DNA of 64,000 nt from Microvirga lupini (GCF_014191055.1 NZ_JACHWB010000003.1:186001-250000), one strand, 5' to 3'. Counted from the first letter of the stretch, positions 45,810 to 53,349 are shown. The notes: generated by a model from the sequence alone, not told the origin. Made by a program: numbers and translations.

Positions 45810-46297
45810 TGGGGCATCTCCTTCTCTGGGTCAGGGGCGTCGGGAGCCAGCCGCTCCACGAGGGCGCGCTGCTTGCGCAGGGTGACCGGCACCTCGACGG
45901 TCTCGGTTTCGATGCGGCGGCGGATATGCAGCTCCTCCTTGAGGACGAGCTGCTTCGTGACCACGAGCACCTCCTCAAGCACCGGCACGATCGTGACGTC
46001 GCCGTCGGTCCTGATCTCGGGCGCGGCCTCGACCACCTTGTCGATGGGGACGCGGGTGACCTCAACGTCCTCCCGCTGCACGGACGCGCGAGCCAACTCC
46101 TCGACGGCGTCGGTGACCGTCTGTACCCGCACATGCCCGGTCACGACCTCGCGCTTGCTGACTGATGCTGTCTCCTCGACGAGCGGGATGATCTCCTCCG
46201 CCACGGTTCGAGGATTGCTCCTCAGCGCGTCATCAAGGACAGGCACCTGCTCCTGATCATCCAGGCGCATGCTCGGGTTCGGGACGGGGTCGGCCAT
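45806..46297 (-). CDS. Short DUF2382 (YsnF/AvaK) protein
   Basis: A 163-residue protein from MADPVPNPSMRLDD, consisting of a DUF2382 domain: EIIPLVEETASVSKREVVTGHVRVQTVTD, VEVTRVPIDKVVEAAPEIRTDGDVTIVPVLEEVLVVTKQLVLKEELHIRRR. It lacks the N-terminal stress domain of its neighbour. The ATGA overlap with the 44865 gene indicates coupled translation. An exact EcfG promoter lies 27 nt upstream of the start, so this two-gene operon is probably part of the general stress regulon. Confidence 0.85.
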   Translation of the reverse strand: MADPVPNPSMRLDDQEQVPVLDDALRSNPRTVAEEIIPLVEETASVSKREVVTGHVRVQTVTDAVEELARASVQREDVEVTRVPIDKVVEAAPEIRTDGDVTIVPVLEEVLVVTKQLVLKEELHIRRRIETETVEVPVTLRKQRALVERLAPDAPDPEKEMPQ

Positions 46298-46323
46298 CGA
46301 TCCTCTCAAGGTAAGCGACAACC

Positions 46324-46348
46324 AACGGGCGCTGGGAAAGGGAGTTCC
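46324..46348 (-). promoter_or_regulatory. EcfG promoter of the DUF2382 operon
   Basis: On the minus strand ggaac (46348-46344), 16 nt, then cgtt (46327-46324): an exact match to the EcfG (extracytoplasmic sigma factor of the PhyR-NepR cascade) consensus GGAAC-N16/17-CGTT. The -10 element is 27 nt from the start codon at 46297. Confidence 0.72.
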
Positions 46349-46437
46349 CGGCTCCGAAGAGGGATCGGGGCCATCGTTCGAAACCAGCCGCGCCGCCTCC
46401 TCCGCAGGAATGGCCTCCTGCCCACAAGCCTAGCCGT

Positions 46438-46462
46438 CGGAACCGTCACCGTGGTCGCACAT
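46438..46462 (+). promoter_or_regulatory. Imperfect EcfG-like promoter ahead of the 46500 gene
   Basis: ggaac (46438-46442) followed after 16 nt by catt (46459-46462), one mismatch to cgtt. It is 38 nt from the TTG start at 46500. Confidence 0.35.
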
Positions 46463-46499
46463 TGAGAAGCTACGCGTTTACACCACAGGGAGAAGAACC

Positions 46500-46838
46500 T
46501 TGATACGCCTCGGCTTTACAACTCTGGCCGTCCTGTCGGCCTTGACCACGGCGGCGATGGCCCAGACCTCAGGGACCCAGCCGACGAACAACAGCGGCTC
46601 GTCGAATCCTGCCGTCACCCACAAGCCGGCGGACAGCCCGCAGACGACGGGCGCGGTCGAGCCGGGCGCCAACAGCTTCACCGAAGCGCAGGCGCGCTCC
46701 CGCCTCGAGGCACAGGGCTTCAGCAACGTCACCGATCTGCGCAAGGACGATCAGGGCATCTGGCGCGGCAAGGCCCAGCGCGATGGCAAGTCCGTCAGCG
46801 TCGGGATCGACTACAAGGGCACCGTGCAGACCCAGTAG
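46500..46838 (+). CDS. Small exported PepSY-like protein
   Basis: A 112-residue protein from a TTG start preceded by gggagaa. A signal peptide ends near TAAMAQTS, then comes a low-complexity Pro/Ser/Thr linker, and the C-terminal domain NSFTEAQARSRLEAQGFSNVTDLRKDDQGIWRGKAQRDGKSVSVGIDYKGTV resembles a PepSY-like fold (DUF of about 55 residues) common in Methylobacteriaceae. The function is unknown; it probably acts in the periplasm. Confidence 0.72.
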   Translation: MIRLGFTTLAVLSALTTAAMAQTSGTQPTNNSGSSNPAVTHKPADSPQTTGAVEPGANSFTEAQARSRLEAQGFSNVTDLRKDDQGIWRGKAQRDGKSVSVGIDYKGTVQTQ

Positions 46839-46917
46839 CCCGATCTCCATCACCCATTCCATTCAACATCAGGGTGCCAGCGCACAGCCGCACCCTTTCC
46901 GAGAAAGTGGAGCAGAC

Positions 46918-47961
46918 ATGACCAGCAAGACGATCACAGCGTTCTTTGACAATTACGAGGATGCCTCCGAGGCTGTTCGCCGCCTGGAATCCGCAGGGAT
47001 CCCGCACGGTGACATCAGCCTTGTCGCGAGCAACGAGGGCGAGCGCTACTCGTCTCATGCCAGCCGCACCTTCGATGGCACCAACCATCATGACGACGTC
47101 AGCGACGGCGCCGGCACGGGTGCTACGGTCGGCACGCTAGCGGGCGGCGGCGCAGGCCTTCTTGCCGGTCTCGGCATGCTGGCCATTCCGGGGCTCGGTC
47201 CGGTGGTCGCGGCCGGATGGCTGGTGTCCACTCTGGTGGGTGCCGGGGCTGGCGCAGCCGTAGGCGGCATCGCGGGCGCTCTGGTCGATGCGGGTGTGGA
47301 CGAGAACGACGCTCATGCCTACGCCGAGGGCATTCGCCGCGGCGGCGCCTTGGTAACGGTCCGTGCCTCCGATGCGGAAGTGGATCGGATTCTCGACATC
47401 CTCGATGACGAGGGTACCGTGAATTTCGATGAGCGTGAGAACACCTGGCGCTCCGAGGGTTGGACGGGCGCCAGCGCCGCGGCTGGGAGCGCCACCACCG
47501 CGACCGGCCTGACGGGTCGCGCTTCCGCCGCCGCCGGTCGTGCCGACGAGGTGATCCCCGTTGCCGAGGAGGAGTTGCATGTCGGCAAGCGCGAGGTGAA
47601 CCGCGGCCGCGTGCGCCTGCATTCACGTGTGATTGAGCGTCCCGTGCAGGAGCAGGTCACCCTGCGCGAGGAGCGCGTTGCCGTGGAGCGCCGCCCGGTG
47701 TCCGGCACGACGCAGGCTGGCGCGATTGCTGGCGATCCGTTCCAGGAACGCACTATCGAGGTCGAGGAGCGGGCCGAGGAGGCTGTTGTCTCGAAGGAAG
47801 CGCGCGTGGTCGAGGAAGTAGTGGTGCGCAAGGAAGCCGAGCAGCGCACCGAGACGATCTCCGACACTGTCCGTAAGACCGAGGTCGATGTGGAGGATGA
47901 ACGCGGCAACACTGTCTCCCGCACTGGCACCACCGGCAATCCGAGCGATCGAGATCGCTAA
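46918..47961 (+). CDS. YsnF/AvaK domain (DUF2382) general stress protein with glycine-zipper
   Basis: A 347-residue protein from MTSKTITAFFDNYEDASEAV. The N-terminal 17M-like domain is split by a Gly/Ala-rich membrane-active segment (TVGTLAGGGAGLLAGLGML through AAVGGIAGALVD, about 70-125). The second part contains the RRGGALVTVRA and DILDDEGTVNFDER strands, then DUF2382 with EVIPVAEEELHVGKREVNRGRVRLHSR. The DUF2382 half is almost the same as that of the minus-strand gene at 44865, making an inverted pair. A terminator follows after 12 nt. Confidence 0.88.
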   Translation: MTSKTITAFFDNYEDASEAVRRLESAGIPHGDISLVASNEGERYSSHASRTFDGTNHHDDVSDGAGTGATVGTLAGGGAGLLAGLGMLAIPGLGPVVAAGWLVSTLVGAGAGAAVGGIAGALVDAGVDENDAHAYAEGIRRGGALVTVRASDAEVDRILDILDDEGTVNFDERENTWRSEGWTGASAAAGSATTATGLTGRASAAAGRADEVIPVAEEELHVGKREVNRGRVRLHSRVIERPVQEQVTLREERVAVERRPVSGTTQAGAIAGDPFQERTIEVEERAEEAVVSKEARVVEEVVVRKEAEQRTETISDTVRKTEVDVEDERGNTVSRTGTTGNPSDRDR

Positions 47962-47972
47962 CATCCCGCGGG

Positions 47973-47992
47973 AGCCCGGCCCTAGCCGGGCT
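47973..47992 (+). terminator. Rho-independent terminator after the 46918 gene
   Basis: Perfect 8-bp stem agcccggc / gccgggct with a 4-nt loop, followed by tctttcc; 12 nt after the stop codon. Confidence 0.75.
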
Positions 47993-48065
47993 TCTTTCCT
48001 CGCTCCAGGCTGTTGGCCCGGAGCATCACGGTGTGCCGTGAGACGCTACGAAACAGGAGATTGCG

Positions 48066-48674
48066 ATGGGACTGCTGGACTCAATCCTGGGCAACATGAC
48101 GGGAGCCGGAGGTGCCTCGATGCAGGGGCGCGGCGGAGCGACTTCGCCGATCGTCAAGGCACTGATGATGCTGCTGGCGGCAAAGGCCTTCCAGCACTAT
48201 CGTTCCGGCTCGCAAGGTGGTGCCCAAGGCGGGGGGCTCGGGGACATCTTGGGTGGCCAAGGTGGCCTTGGGGGGATGCTCGGTGGACAGGGCGGAGGTC
48301 TCGGCGGCGGAATGCCGGGTGGTCTTAGTGGTGCCCTTCCGGGCGGACTGGGTGGCCTGCTGGGTGGATTGCTCGGTGGAGGCGGTGGTCTCGGCGGGGG
48401 TGGTCTGGGTGGTCTGCTCGATCAGTTCCGCCAGAGCGGCTATGGCGACCATGTCGACTCTTGGGTCGGCACGGGCCAGAACCGGCGGCTCGCACCGGAC
48501 GAGCTCTCGCAGGCGCTTGGGCCGGATACGCTCGACGAACTGGAGCAGCAGACCGGGCTGCCGCGCCAGCAGCTTCTGTCCGAACTGTCGGAGGAACTGC
48601 CCGATGCGGTCGACCAGTTTACGCCCGACGGTCGCCTGCCGACGGAGCAGGAGGTCTCCGGCCGCTGGGTCTGA
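48066..48674 (+). CDS. YidB family (DUF937) protein, glycine-rich
   Basis: A 202-residue protein. Residues about 1-45 (MGLLDSILGNMTG, SPIVKALMMLLAAKAFQHY) and the C-terminal ~80 residues (LDQFRQSGYGDHVDSWVGTGQNRRLAPDELSQALGPDTLDELEQQTGL) match YidB/DUF937, with a Gly-rich low-complexity stretch of about 70 residues between them. Terminal PDAVDQFTPDGRLPT is family-typical. The function is unknown; in several bacteria DUF937 genes belong to stress regulons. A 9-bp inverted repeat accgcaagg / ccttgcggt follows at 48686-48719. Confidence 0.85.
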   Translation: MGLLDSILGNMTGAGGASMQGRGGATSPIVKALMMLLAAKAFQHYRSGSQGGAQGGGLGDILGGQGGLGGMLGGQGGGLGGGMPGGLSGALPGGLGGLLGGLLGGGGGLGGGGLGGLLDQFRQSGYGDHVDSWVGTGQNRRLAPDELSQALGPDTLDELEQQTGLPRQQLLSELSEELPDAVDQFTPDGRLPTEQEVSGRWV

Positions 48675-48723
48675 GCGGCCCGATCACCGCAAGGACTGAA
48701 GTGTCCAAGCCCTTGCGGTCAGA

Positions 48724-48748
48724 GGAACGCGGGCGTGGGGCCAACGTT
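48724..48748 (+). promoter_or_regulatory. EcfG promoter ahead of 48780 gene
   Basis: ggaac (48724-48728), 16 nt, cgtt (48745-48748): exact match to the EcfG consensus. It is 32 nt before the start codon at 48780, the expected geometry. Together with the site at 46324 it supports general-stress control of this region. Confidence 0.72.
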
Positions 48749-48779
48749 GATCCGTAGCCCCCGTCGCCAAGAGAGGAAC

Positions 48780-49076
48780 ATGATGCTCAACAGGCTCTAC
48801 GCTTCAATGATCGTGACGCTGGCTGGAGTGACCGGGGCCCTCGCCCAGGCCACCCCGCCGGCCACGTCCGGCTCGCCCGCCGCGCCCGCAACAACCGATG
48901 GCGGCGGTGCCTCCTGGCTATGGATCATCATCGGCCTAGCGCTCATCGCCGGCCTCGTCTGGTACTTCATGCGCGGGCGGTCACGGGCCAGCACGGCAGG
49001 GACGACCGGGGCCTCGGCCACCTCCGGGACGACCACGGGCCGGACCAACGTGTACGACAACGACAGGCGCAAGTAG
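48780..49076 (+). CDS. Small membrane protein with signal-like N-terminus
   Basis: A 98-residue protein from MMLNRLYASMIVTLAGVTGALAQA, preceded by agagagga. The signal peptide is followed by a Pro/Thr/Ser linker and one transmembrane helix (WLWIIIGLALIAGLVWYFM) with a basic RGRSR stop-transfer and a Thr/Gly tail. No family is recognised. An EcfG promoter lies immediately upstream. Confidence 0.7.
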   Translation: MMLNRLYASMIVTLAGVTGALAQATPPATSGSPAAPATTDGGGASWLWIIIGLALIAGLVWYFMRGRSRASTAGTTGASATSGTTTGRTNVYDNDRRK

Positions 49077-49139
49077 ACACCACCCTGGACTCGTCTCACG
49101 TCGACAACTGCTGCGGTTGAGTGACGTGGGATCGGGCGC

Positions 49140-49169
49140 TGGTTTCAGGAGGGCCATGTCCCCTGATCC
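49140..49169 (+). repeat. Copy 2 of a 30-bp dispersed repeat
   Basis: Same orientation as the copy at 31137-31166, 28 of 30 positions equal. It lies in the gap between the 48780 gene and the response regulator gene. Confidence 0.6.
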
Positions 49170-49189
49170 GGCGCCTGTCTCCAGCCCGT

Positions 49190-49582
49190 TCATGGGCGCG
49201 GCATGTGCATCATCTCATGGATGTGCCGGGTGAGGGTGGCCGCCCCATAGGGCTTCGGGATGAACTGCCCGTGGTCCGGGATCTCGTCAGGATGCGGTCG
49301 GGCGTAGCCAGAAGAGATCAGCAGCAGCACGTGAGGCCAGCGCCGGTAGACCTGCTCGGCGAGGGCCATGCCGTCCATCGACCCTGGCATGTCGACATCG
49401 GTGAACAGCACCTGAACTTCGTCTGAGCGCGCCTCCAGCACCGCCAGGGCAACATCGGCGTTCGCCGCCTCCAGAACCTGGAAACCTGCTTCTTCCAACT
49501 CGTCGGCGGCGGTCATGCGAACCAACGGTTCGTCTTCGACCAGAAGGACGACAGGTGGCTCGCTGCTTGCATCCTGTCCCAT
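49190..49582 (-). CDS. Single-domain response regulator
   Basis: A 130-residue REC-only protein. The phospho-acceptor and acidic pocket are VVLLVEDEPLVRM (acidic pair Glu16/Asp17) and VLFTDVDMPGSMDGM (Asp62 is the likely acceptor), with the switch Lys in FIPKPYG. No output domain is attached. The start lies one base after the stop of the second REC gene, so the three genes (49190, 49584 and 49963) look like one unit. CheY-like proteins of this kind often feed HWE kinases. Confidence 0.88.
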   Translation of the reverse strand: MGQDASSEPPVVLLVEDEPLVRMTAADELEEAGFQVLEAANADVALAVLEARSDEVQVLFTDVDMPGSMDGMALAEQVYRRWPHVLLLISSGYARPHPDEIPDHGQFIPKPYGAATLTRHIHEMMHMPRP

Positions 49583-49583
49583 G

Positions 49584-49982
49584 TCACGTCACCGGCGGCT
49601 GCGGGTCGTGGATCGCCTTCTCGGCCTGGACCAGCACATCAAGACCGCGCCAGGGCTTCGGCATGAAGGTGACGCAATCCGGCAGTTCCTCGGACACTGC
49701 GCCGGGATCGCCGGAGGTGAGCACGATCCTGACCGTCGGCCAGAGCTTGCAGGCTGCCTTGGCGAGCTGGACCCCGTCCATCTCGCCCGGCAGGCGAACA
49801 TCGGCGAACATCATCGCCACCTCGCCCCCACGCTCCTGGAGGCAGTCCAGGGCGGCCTCCGCACTCTCGACCTCCACCACGTCGAGAGGCGTCTCCTCCA
49901 GGAGGACGGCGGCAAGCGCCCGAACGTCGGGATCGTCCTCGACGATCAGCGCCAGATGCAGTTCAGGCTGCATGGCGGTCAT
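49584..49982 (-). CDS. Single-domain response regulator
   Basis: A 132-residue REC domain from MTAMQPELHLALIVEDDPDV; a shorter start (MQPEL) is also possible. It has the acidic pair EDD, the acceptor Asp in MMFADVRLPGEMDGV and the Lys in VTFMPKPWRG. Its 5' end overlaps the NepR-like gene by 20 nt, suggesting coupled translation. The second regulator follows at a gap of one base. Confidence 0.87.
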   Translation of the reverse strand: MTAMQPELHLALIVEDDPDVRALAAVLLEETPLDVVEVESAEAALDCLQERGGEVAMMFADVRLPGEMDGVQLAKAACKLWPTVRIVLTSGDPGAVSEELPDCVTFMPKPWRGLDVLVQAEKAIHDPQPPVT

Positions 49983-50160
49983 GGTCGGCTTTCCTGATTT
50001 CCATCTGCCGCAGGATGGCAACGAGCGGGTCCGGGATTGGGGCCTCAAGCACATCCCGGTAAGTCTCAGCAAAGGCACGAGCGATCACGAAGGTGGCGAC
50101 ATCTGGGTGAAGATCGTTGACATGGGGCAGGCGCACGCTGCCTGAAGCGTCGTGGGACAT
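49963..50160 (-). CDS. NepR-like anti-sigma factor (candidate)
   Basis: A 65-residue protein from MSHDASGSVRLPHVNDL, chosen because aaggaga lies 7 nt upstream; a GTG two codons earlier is possible. The C-terminal helix-turn-helix AETYRDVLEAPIPDPLVAILRQM matches NepR-family cores, in which an LR-xY-xxxx-EPxPdrl-xLL motif binds EcfG and PhyR. The N-terminal part is not conserved. It is linked to two response regulator genes. Whether it binds a sigma factor is inference. Confidence 0.6.
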   Translation of the reverse strand: MSHDASGSVRLPHVNDLHPDVATFVIARAFAETYRDVLEAPIPDPLVAILRQMEIRKADHDRHAA

Positions 50161-50545
50161 CGGCACTCTCCTTGGGTACTAGTCTGGCGTGCCCGTCGCG
50201 GTGGCTCGGCCACCTTGGGCTAACATACGTTAAGGGGATGAACCGCCGATCGGGTGGCTGGTTTCAGCGTGACAGTAAGAAATAGTCGCCTCCAAGAAGT
50301 TCCTGCGCCTGCTTGCATCGTCCGGACGGGCCATCAGGCTCCACAACCTTCGCTCGCTACCAAGGCCCCCAAATCATCTGACTGTGACGTTCTCACCCTG
50401 CCATTGACTAACCCGCAGCTGGGAAACCAGCATTAAGGGCTCCATCGCCCTGGATGGATCCCGGCTGACCCGCCTCAGAGACGGGACATGGCCTTCTGCG
50501 TAACCGGAGCTATAAAGCGGATACGCCGATAAGGAGGTCAGGCCC
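50161..50545. other. Intergenic stretch between NepR-like and SRAP genes
   Basis: About 385 bases without a supportable gene. An inverted ctaacata/cgttaa-type AT patch at about 50220-50232 may be part of a promoter for the minus-strand operon, but no EcfG match was found there. No terminator of strength was seen. Confidence 0.3.
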
Positions 50546-51220
50546 GTGTGCAATCTCTACTCGAGTTACACCACCCAGGAGGCCATGCGCCGGGCCTTCG
50601 AGATCGCCCGCGACAGCGCCGGCAACGTGCCGCCCCTGCCCGCGATCTTCCCGGACCAGATGGCGCCGGTGGTGCGCACGGTCGACGGCGAGCGCGAGCT
50701 CATCCGGATGCGCTGGGGCTTCCCGCCGCCGCCCAAGGTCGGCACCCAGCCGGTCACCAACGTGCGCAACGTGTCGTCGCCCTTCTGGCGCGCTTGGCTG
50801 AAGCCGCAGTATCGGGCACTGATTCCGATGTCCAGTTTCAGCGAATACCGGGACACCAAGCCGCGCAAGACACCCGTGTGGTTCGCCCTGAACAAGGACC
50901 GGCCGTTGGCCGCTTTCGCCGGGATCTGGCGGCCGTGGACGGGCGTGCGCGGCACCAAGGCCGAGCCGGTCGAGGGCGAGCACTTGCTCTATTCGTTCCT
51001 CACGTCCGAGCCGAACGGCGTCGTCGGGCCGATCCATCCCAAGGCCATGCCGGTGATCCTCACGACCCCGGAGGAGTACGAGATTTGGCTCACCGCGCCG
51101 GCCGAGGAGGCGCTCAAGTTGCAGCGGCCGCTGCCGGACGAGGCCCTCCAAATCGTCGCCGAAGGCGAGAAGTCGGATCAACCGGAGGACGGCCGGGCCG
51201 CCACGGGTTCGCATGCCTAA
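50546..51220 (+). CDS. SOS response-associated peptidase (SRAP, YedK/HMCES-like)
   Basis: A 224-residue protein that senses abasic sites in single-stranded DNA and links covalently to them through its N-terminal Cys. The GTG start with ribosome-binding site aaggagg gives MCNLYSSYTT, so Cys2 becomes the N-terminus after Met removal. Other motifs are MRWGFPPPP, NVRNVSSPFWRAW, CR-like RALIPMSSFSEY and GIWRPW, and VGPIHPKAMPVIL with the catalytic His. The stop overlaps the next gene by eight bases, so a translationally coupled partner protein is implied. Confidence 0.9.
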   Translation: MCNLYSSYTTQEAMRRAFEIARDSAGNVPPLPAIFPDQMAPVVRTVDGERELIRMRWGFPPPPKVGTQPVTNVRNVSSPFWRAWLKPQYRALIPMSSFSEYRDTKPRKTPVWFALNKDRPLAAFAGIWRPWTGVRGTKAEPVEGEHLLYSFLTSEPNGVVGPIHPKAMPVILTTPEEYEIWLTAPAEEALKLQRPLPDEALQIVAEGEKSDQPEDGRAATGSHA

Positions 51221-51809
51221 GGAGATTGAATACGCCGTCGTCGGGCTGGTCGCCGACATCCTCGGAGCCGCCACGGCATCGACGCCGGACTGGCTCGTGC
51301 GGCCTGGTCGGGCCGAGTGCGGCGACCGCTGGCCCCTCGTCCACTCGATCTATTCGGAGCTGACGGGGCTCGAGCTTCCCGACGAAATGCGCAAGGTCGA
51401 GCGCAGGACGGTCGATGCCGTCCTGGTCGTGCCAGGCTCGCCGCCGCGCATCCTCGAGGTCGACGAGAAGCAGCACTTCAACGCCCACCGGGCGGCAACG
51501 CTGCGGCGCTACAAGGACGACGTGCCGCTCGCCTTCGACGCCAACCTCTGGATCGCGCGGTCGGACGCCAAGGCCAAACTCGAAGGCGGCGGATTCAGCC
51601 GGCCGATGCCGCCGTTGTTTCCCGGCGAGGGAGGCCGCCACCGCCAACGGGCGTTCCGGGACGCCCTGACGGACATCCTCGCGCCGGACTACGGCTTCGC
51701 GCCGACGCTGCGGATCGGCGACTTCGAGGTGAAGGACTGGATCAACAGCCCCGACAGGACCGACAGGATGCGGCGGCTCCTGTCCGCGCGGCTGCATCGG
51801 TGCGCCTGA
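51213..51809 (+). CDS. Unknown protein with PD-(D/E)XK-like nuclease motif
   Basis: A 198-residue protein starting MPKEIEYAVVGLVADILGAA, overlapping the SRAP gene. It contains RRTVDAVLVVPGSPPRILEVDEKQHF: Asp68, then Asp84-Glu85-Lys86, which fits the D...(D/E)xK core of restriction-endonuclease-like nucleases, followed by a helix. Upstream residues (GDRWPLVHSIYSEL) and the basic tail (RRLLSARLHR) could contact DNA. No family name is known to me. The overlap with a DNA-damage protein suggests a role in processing lesions, which is inference. Confidence 0.6.
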   Translation: MPKEIEYAVVGLVADILGAATASTPDWLVRPGRAECGDRWPLVHSIYSELTGLELPDEMRKVERRTVDAVLVVPGSPPRILEVDEKQHFNAHRAATLRRYKDDVPLAFDANLWIARSDAKAKLEGGGFSRPMPPLFPGEGGRHRQRAFRDALTDILAPDYGFAPTLRIGDFEVKDWINSPDRTDRMRRLLSARLHRCA

Positions 51810-52115
51810 CCGCCGCCAGATGCTCCTCGAGTGCGCTTCCCAGATATATGCGCGCACTGACCAAATACTCCCAAAAGGTCCGCCCGACCTGGGACGCTCC
51901 AGCCCCAGCAAGATACCGATTGAGCCGTGCAGCATGTCTGGGTGAGCTCAAGTTTTAAGACGGCTTTTCGCGTTGTGTTGGCAGGTCCGAAGGTCTTGAC
52001 GACCCAAAATCTCATTCCTAACTTGATGGGCGCCAAGGCTCAGATGAGCTTGGCACACGGGCGCCGGCGGTGTCCGGCGCTCTCGGATCCATGTTGCTCC
52101 AAAGAGGATGTGGCT
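51810..52115. other. Region before the Hsp20 gene with a promoter
   Basis: About 300 bases with no supportable gene. A plausible promoter for the Hsp20 gene lies at 51996-52024 (separate entry). Confidence 0.3.
51996..52024 (+). promoter_or_regulatory. Candidate heat-shock-type promoter of the Hsp20 gene
   Basis: ttgacg (51996-52001) and taactt (52019-52024) are separated by 17 nt. The preceding cttgac agrees with alphaproteobacterial RpoH promoters (CTTG at -35). It is about 90 nt upstream of the ATG at 52116. Confidence 0.4.
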
Positions 52116-52605
52116 ATGAGAACTTTCGACTTCTCCCCTCTGTACCGCTCCACGGTCGGCTTCGACCGGCTGTTTGACATGCTCGATCAGACCGCCCGGG
52201 GTCGAGCCGATGACCAACTGGCCGCCTTACAACATCGAGAAGGCTGGTGACGACCAGTACCGGATCACCATGGCGGTGGCTGGTTTCTCTTCGGACGAGA
52301 TCGAGCTCACCCAGCACGGCTCCGCCCTGCTGGTGACGGGGCACAAGGGTTCCGAGGAGGACAAGCAGTACCTGCATCGCGGCATCGCCACCCGCGCTTT
52401 CAAGCAGACCTTCAACCTCGCCGACCACGTGAAGGTGAAGGGTGCGAGCCTGGAGAACGGGCTGCTCACGGTCGACCTGGTGCGCGAGGTGCCCGAGGCC
52501 TTGAAGCCCCGCCGGATCGAGATTGCCACAAACACTCAGCCTGAGATGGCGCAGGACAACGCGAAGCAAATCGAGCACGAACCGCAGAAGACCAAGGCCG
52601 CGTAA
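52116..52605 (+). pseudogene. Hsp20 small heat-shock protein gene with a frameshift
   Basis: The first part MRTFDFSPLYRSTVGFDRLFDMLDQTARG reads in one frame from 52116; from about 52200 the conserved part VEPMTNWPPYNIEKAGDD and RITMAVAGFSSDEIELTQHG continues in the next frame to the stop at 52605. One extra G in the run of four at 52198-52201 explains this. The alpha-crystallin core, including GSALLVTGHKG and YLHRGIATRAFKQTFNLADHVKVKGASLENGLL, is intact. Translation from ATG 52210 could still yield a core lacking the N-terminal arm. It may be a real pseudogene, a programmed shift or a sequencing error. Confidence 0.8.
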
Positions 52606-52622
52606 GTGGGCCGGCCGCACAT

Positions 52623-52649
52623 AGCCTCGGGCGCCTCCTGCCCGAGGCT
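52623..52649 (+). terminator. Hairpin after the Hsp20 gene
   Basis: Perfect 9-bp stem agcctcggg / cccgaggct with a 9-nt loop, 18 nt after the Hsp20 stop. No T run follows. Confidence 0.45.
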
Positions 52650-52678
52650 GGACCGTTTGCAGAACTCAGGAGGGATCC

Positions 52679-52945
52679 ATGCAACAAACCTTCAGAGACG
52701 ACATCGCGAGCGAGCTTACGTTTCCCCGTCGCAGATCCAGTCACCCTTTCACGCATCCGCACCAGGTGCTCGGGCATGCCCTCCTGTCGAGAGGCGAGAA
52801 GCCGGCCTTGCTGGCCCAATGGGCGTCGGATGCCTGTTCGGTCGAAGGCCGACCTGGATGGCGGCAGATCCCCGGGTCGGGCGCCGTTGTCGTGATCGAC
52901 GACATTCTCGATGCCCTCAGGGCGCTGGACTACCGCCACAGTTAA
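52679..52945 (+). CDS. Small conserved alphaproteobacterial protein
   Basis: An 88-residue protein starting MQQTFRDDIASELTFPRRRSSHPFTH, with ggaggg just upstream. The pattern F-P-VL---LLSRGEKPALLAQWASDA--VE--P--R--P is similar to the following gene (FASPDHVVRHPRLTLDCKREILWRWAWDEYL): both pair a P--V motif with KR/K-IL--WA-D. Members are short proteins common in Hyphomicrobiales with no known role. The gap to the next gene is 11 nt. Confidence 0.7.
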   Translation: MQQTFRDDIASELTFPRRRSSHPFTHPHQVLGHALLSRGEKPALLAQWASDACSVEGRPGWRQIPGSGAVVVIDDILDALRALDYRHS

Positions 52946-52956
52946 CGGGGCGTGGG

Positions 52957-53349
52957 ATGAGAACCGAGCCCTCTGTCCCTCCCGCCCCAAGCGCCGTTGT
53001 CACGCTGCCTTGGCTCCATGCCAACGCTCGTCGACGCGAAATTTGGGACGTGCCCAATTTGGATCGCGCCCTGGTGGCCCCCGCGTCCGTGTTCGCGTCA
53101 CCCGACCATGTGGTGCGTCATCCCCGTCTCACTCTTGATTGCAAGCGTGAGATCCTGTGGCGCTGGGCCTGGGACGAGTACCTTCTCGACCTGGCGCTCG
53201 CCGATGGCATGCCCGAAGGCGAGCCGCCGCGCCTGCCGGAGGTGAAAGCGGCCTTGCGCCTGCTGAACATCGAATGGAGCCCGGATCCCGCTGCGCCGGC
53301 GATGCCAATCCCGCAGTTCGAGCAGCACGACCCTTACCTGGCGGCCTGA
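52957..53349 (+). CDS. Conserved protein, relative of the 52679 gene
   Basis: A 130-residue protein from MRTEPSVPPAPSAVVT. Its centre VFASPDHVVRHPRLTLDCKREILWRWAWDEYLLDLALADGMPEGEPPRLPEVKAALRLL is a known conserved segment in Rhizobiales proteins of unknown function; the C-terminus is Pro/Ala-rich. It is likely co-transcribed with the 52679 gene 11 nt upstream. Function unknown. Confidence 0.7.
   Translation: MRTEPSVPPAPSAVVTLPWLHANARRREIWDVPNLDRALVAPASVFASPDHVVRHPRLTLDCKREILWRWAWDEYLLDLALADGMPEGEPPRLPEVKAALRLLNIEWSPDPAAPAMPIPQFEQHDPYLAA

Noticed and set aside
50261..50275. Third copy of the 30-bp repeat
   Set aside because: Only about nine bases (tggtttcag) match; could be chance.
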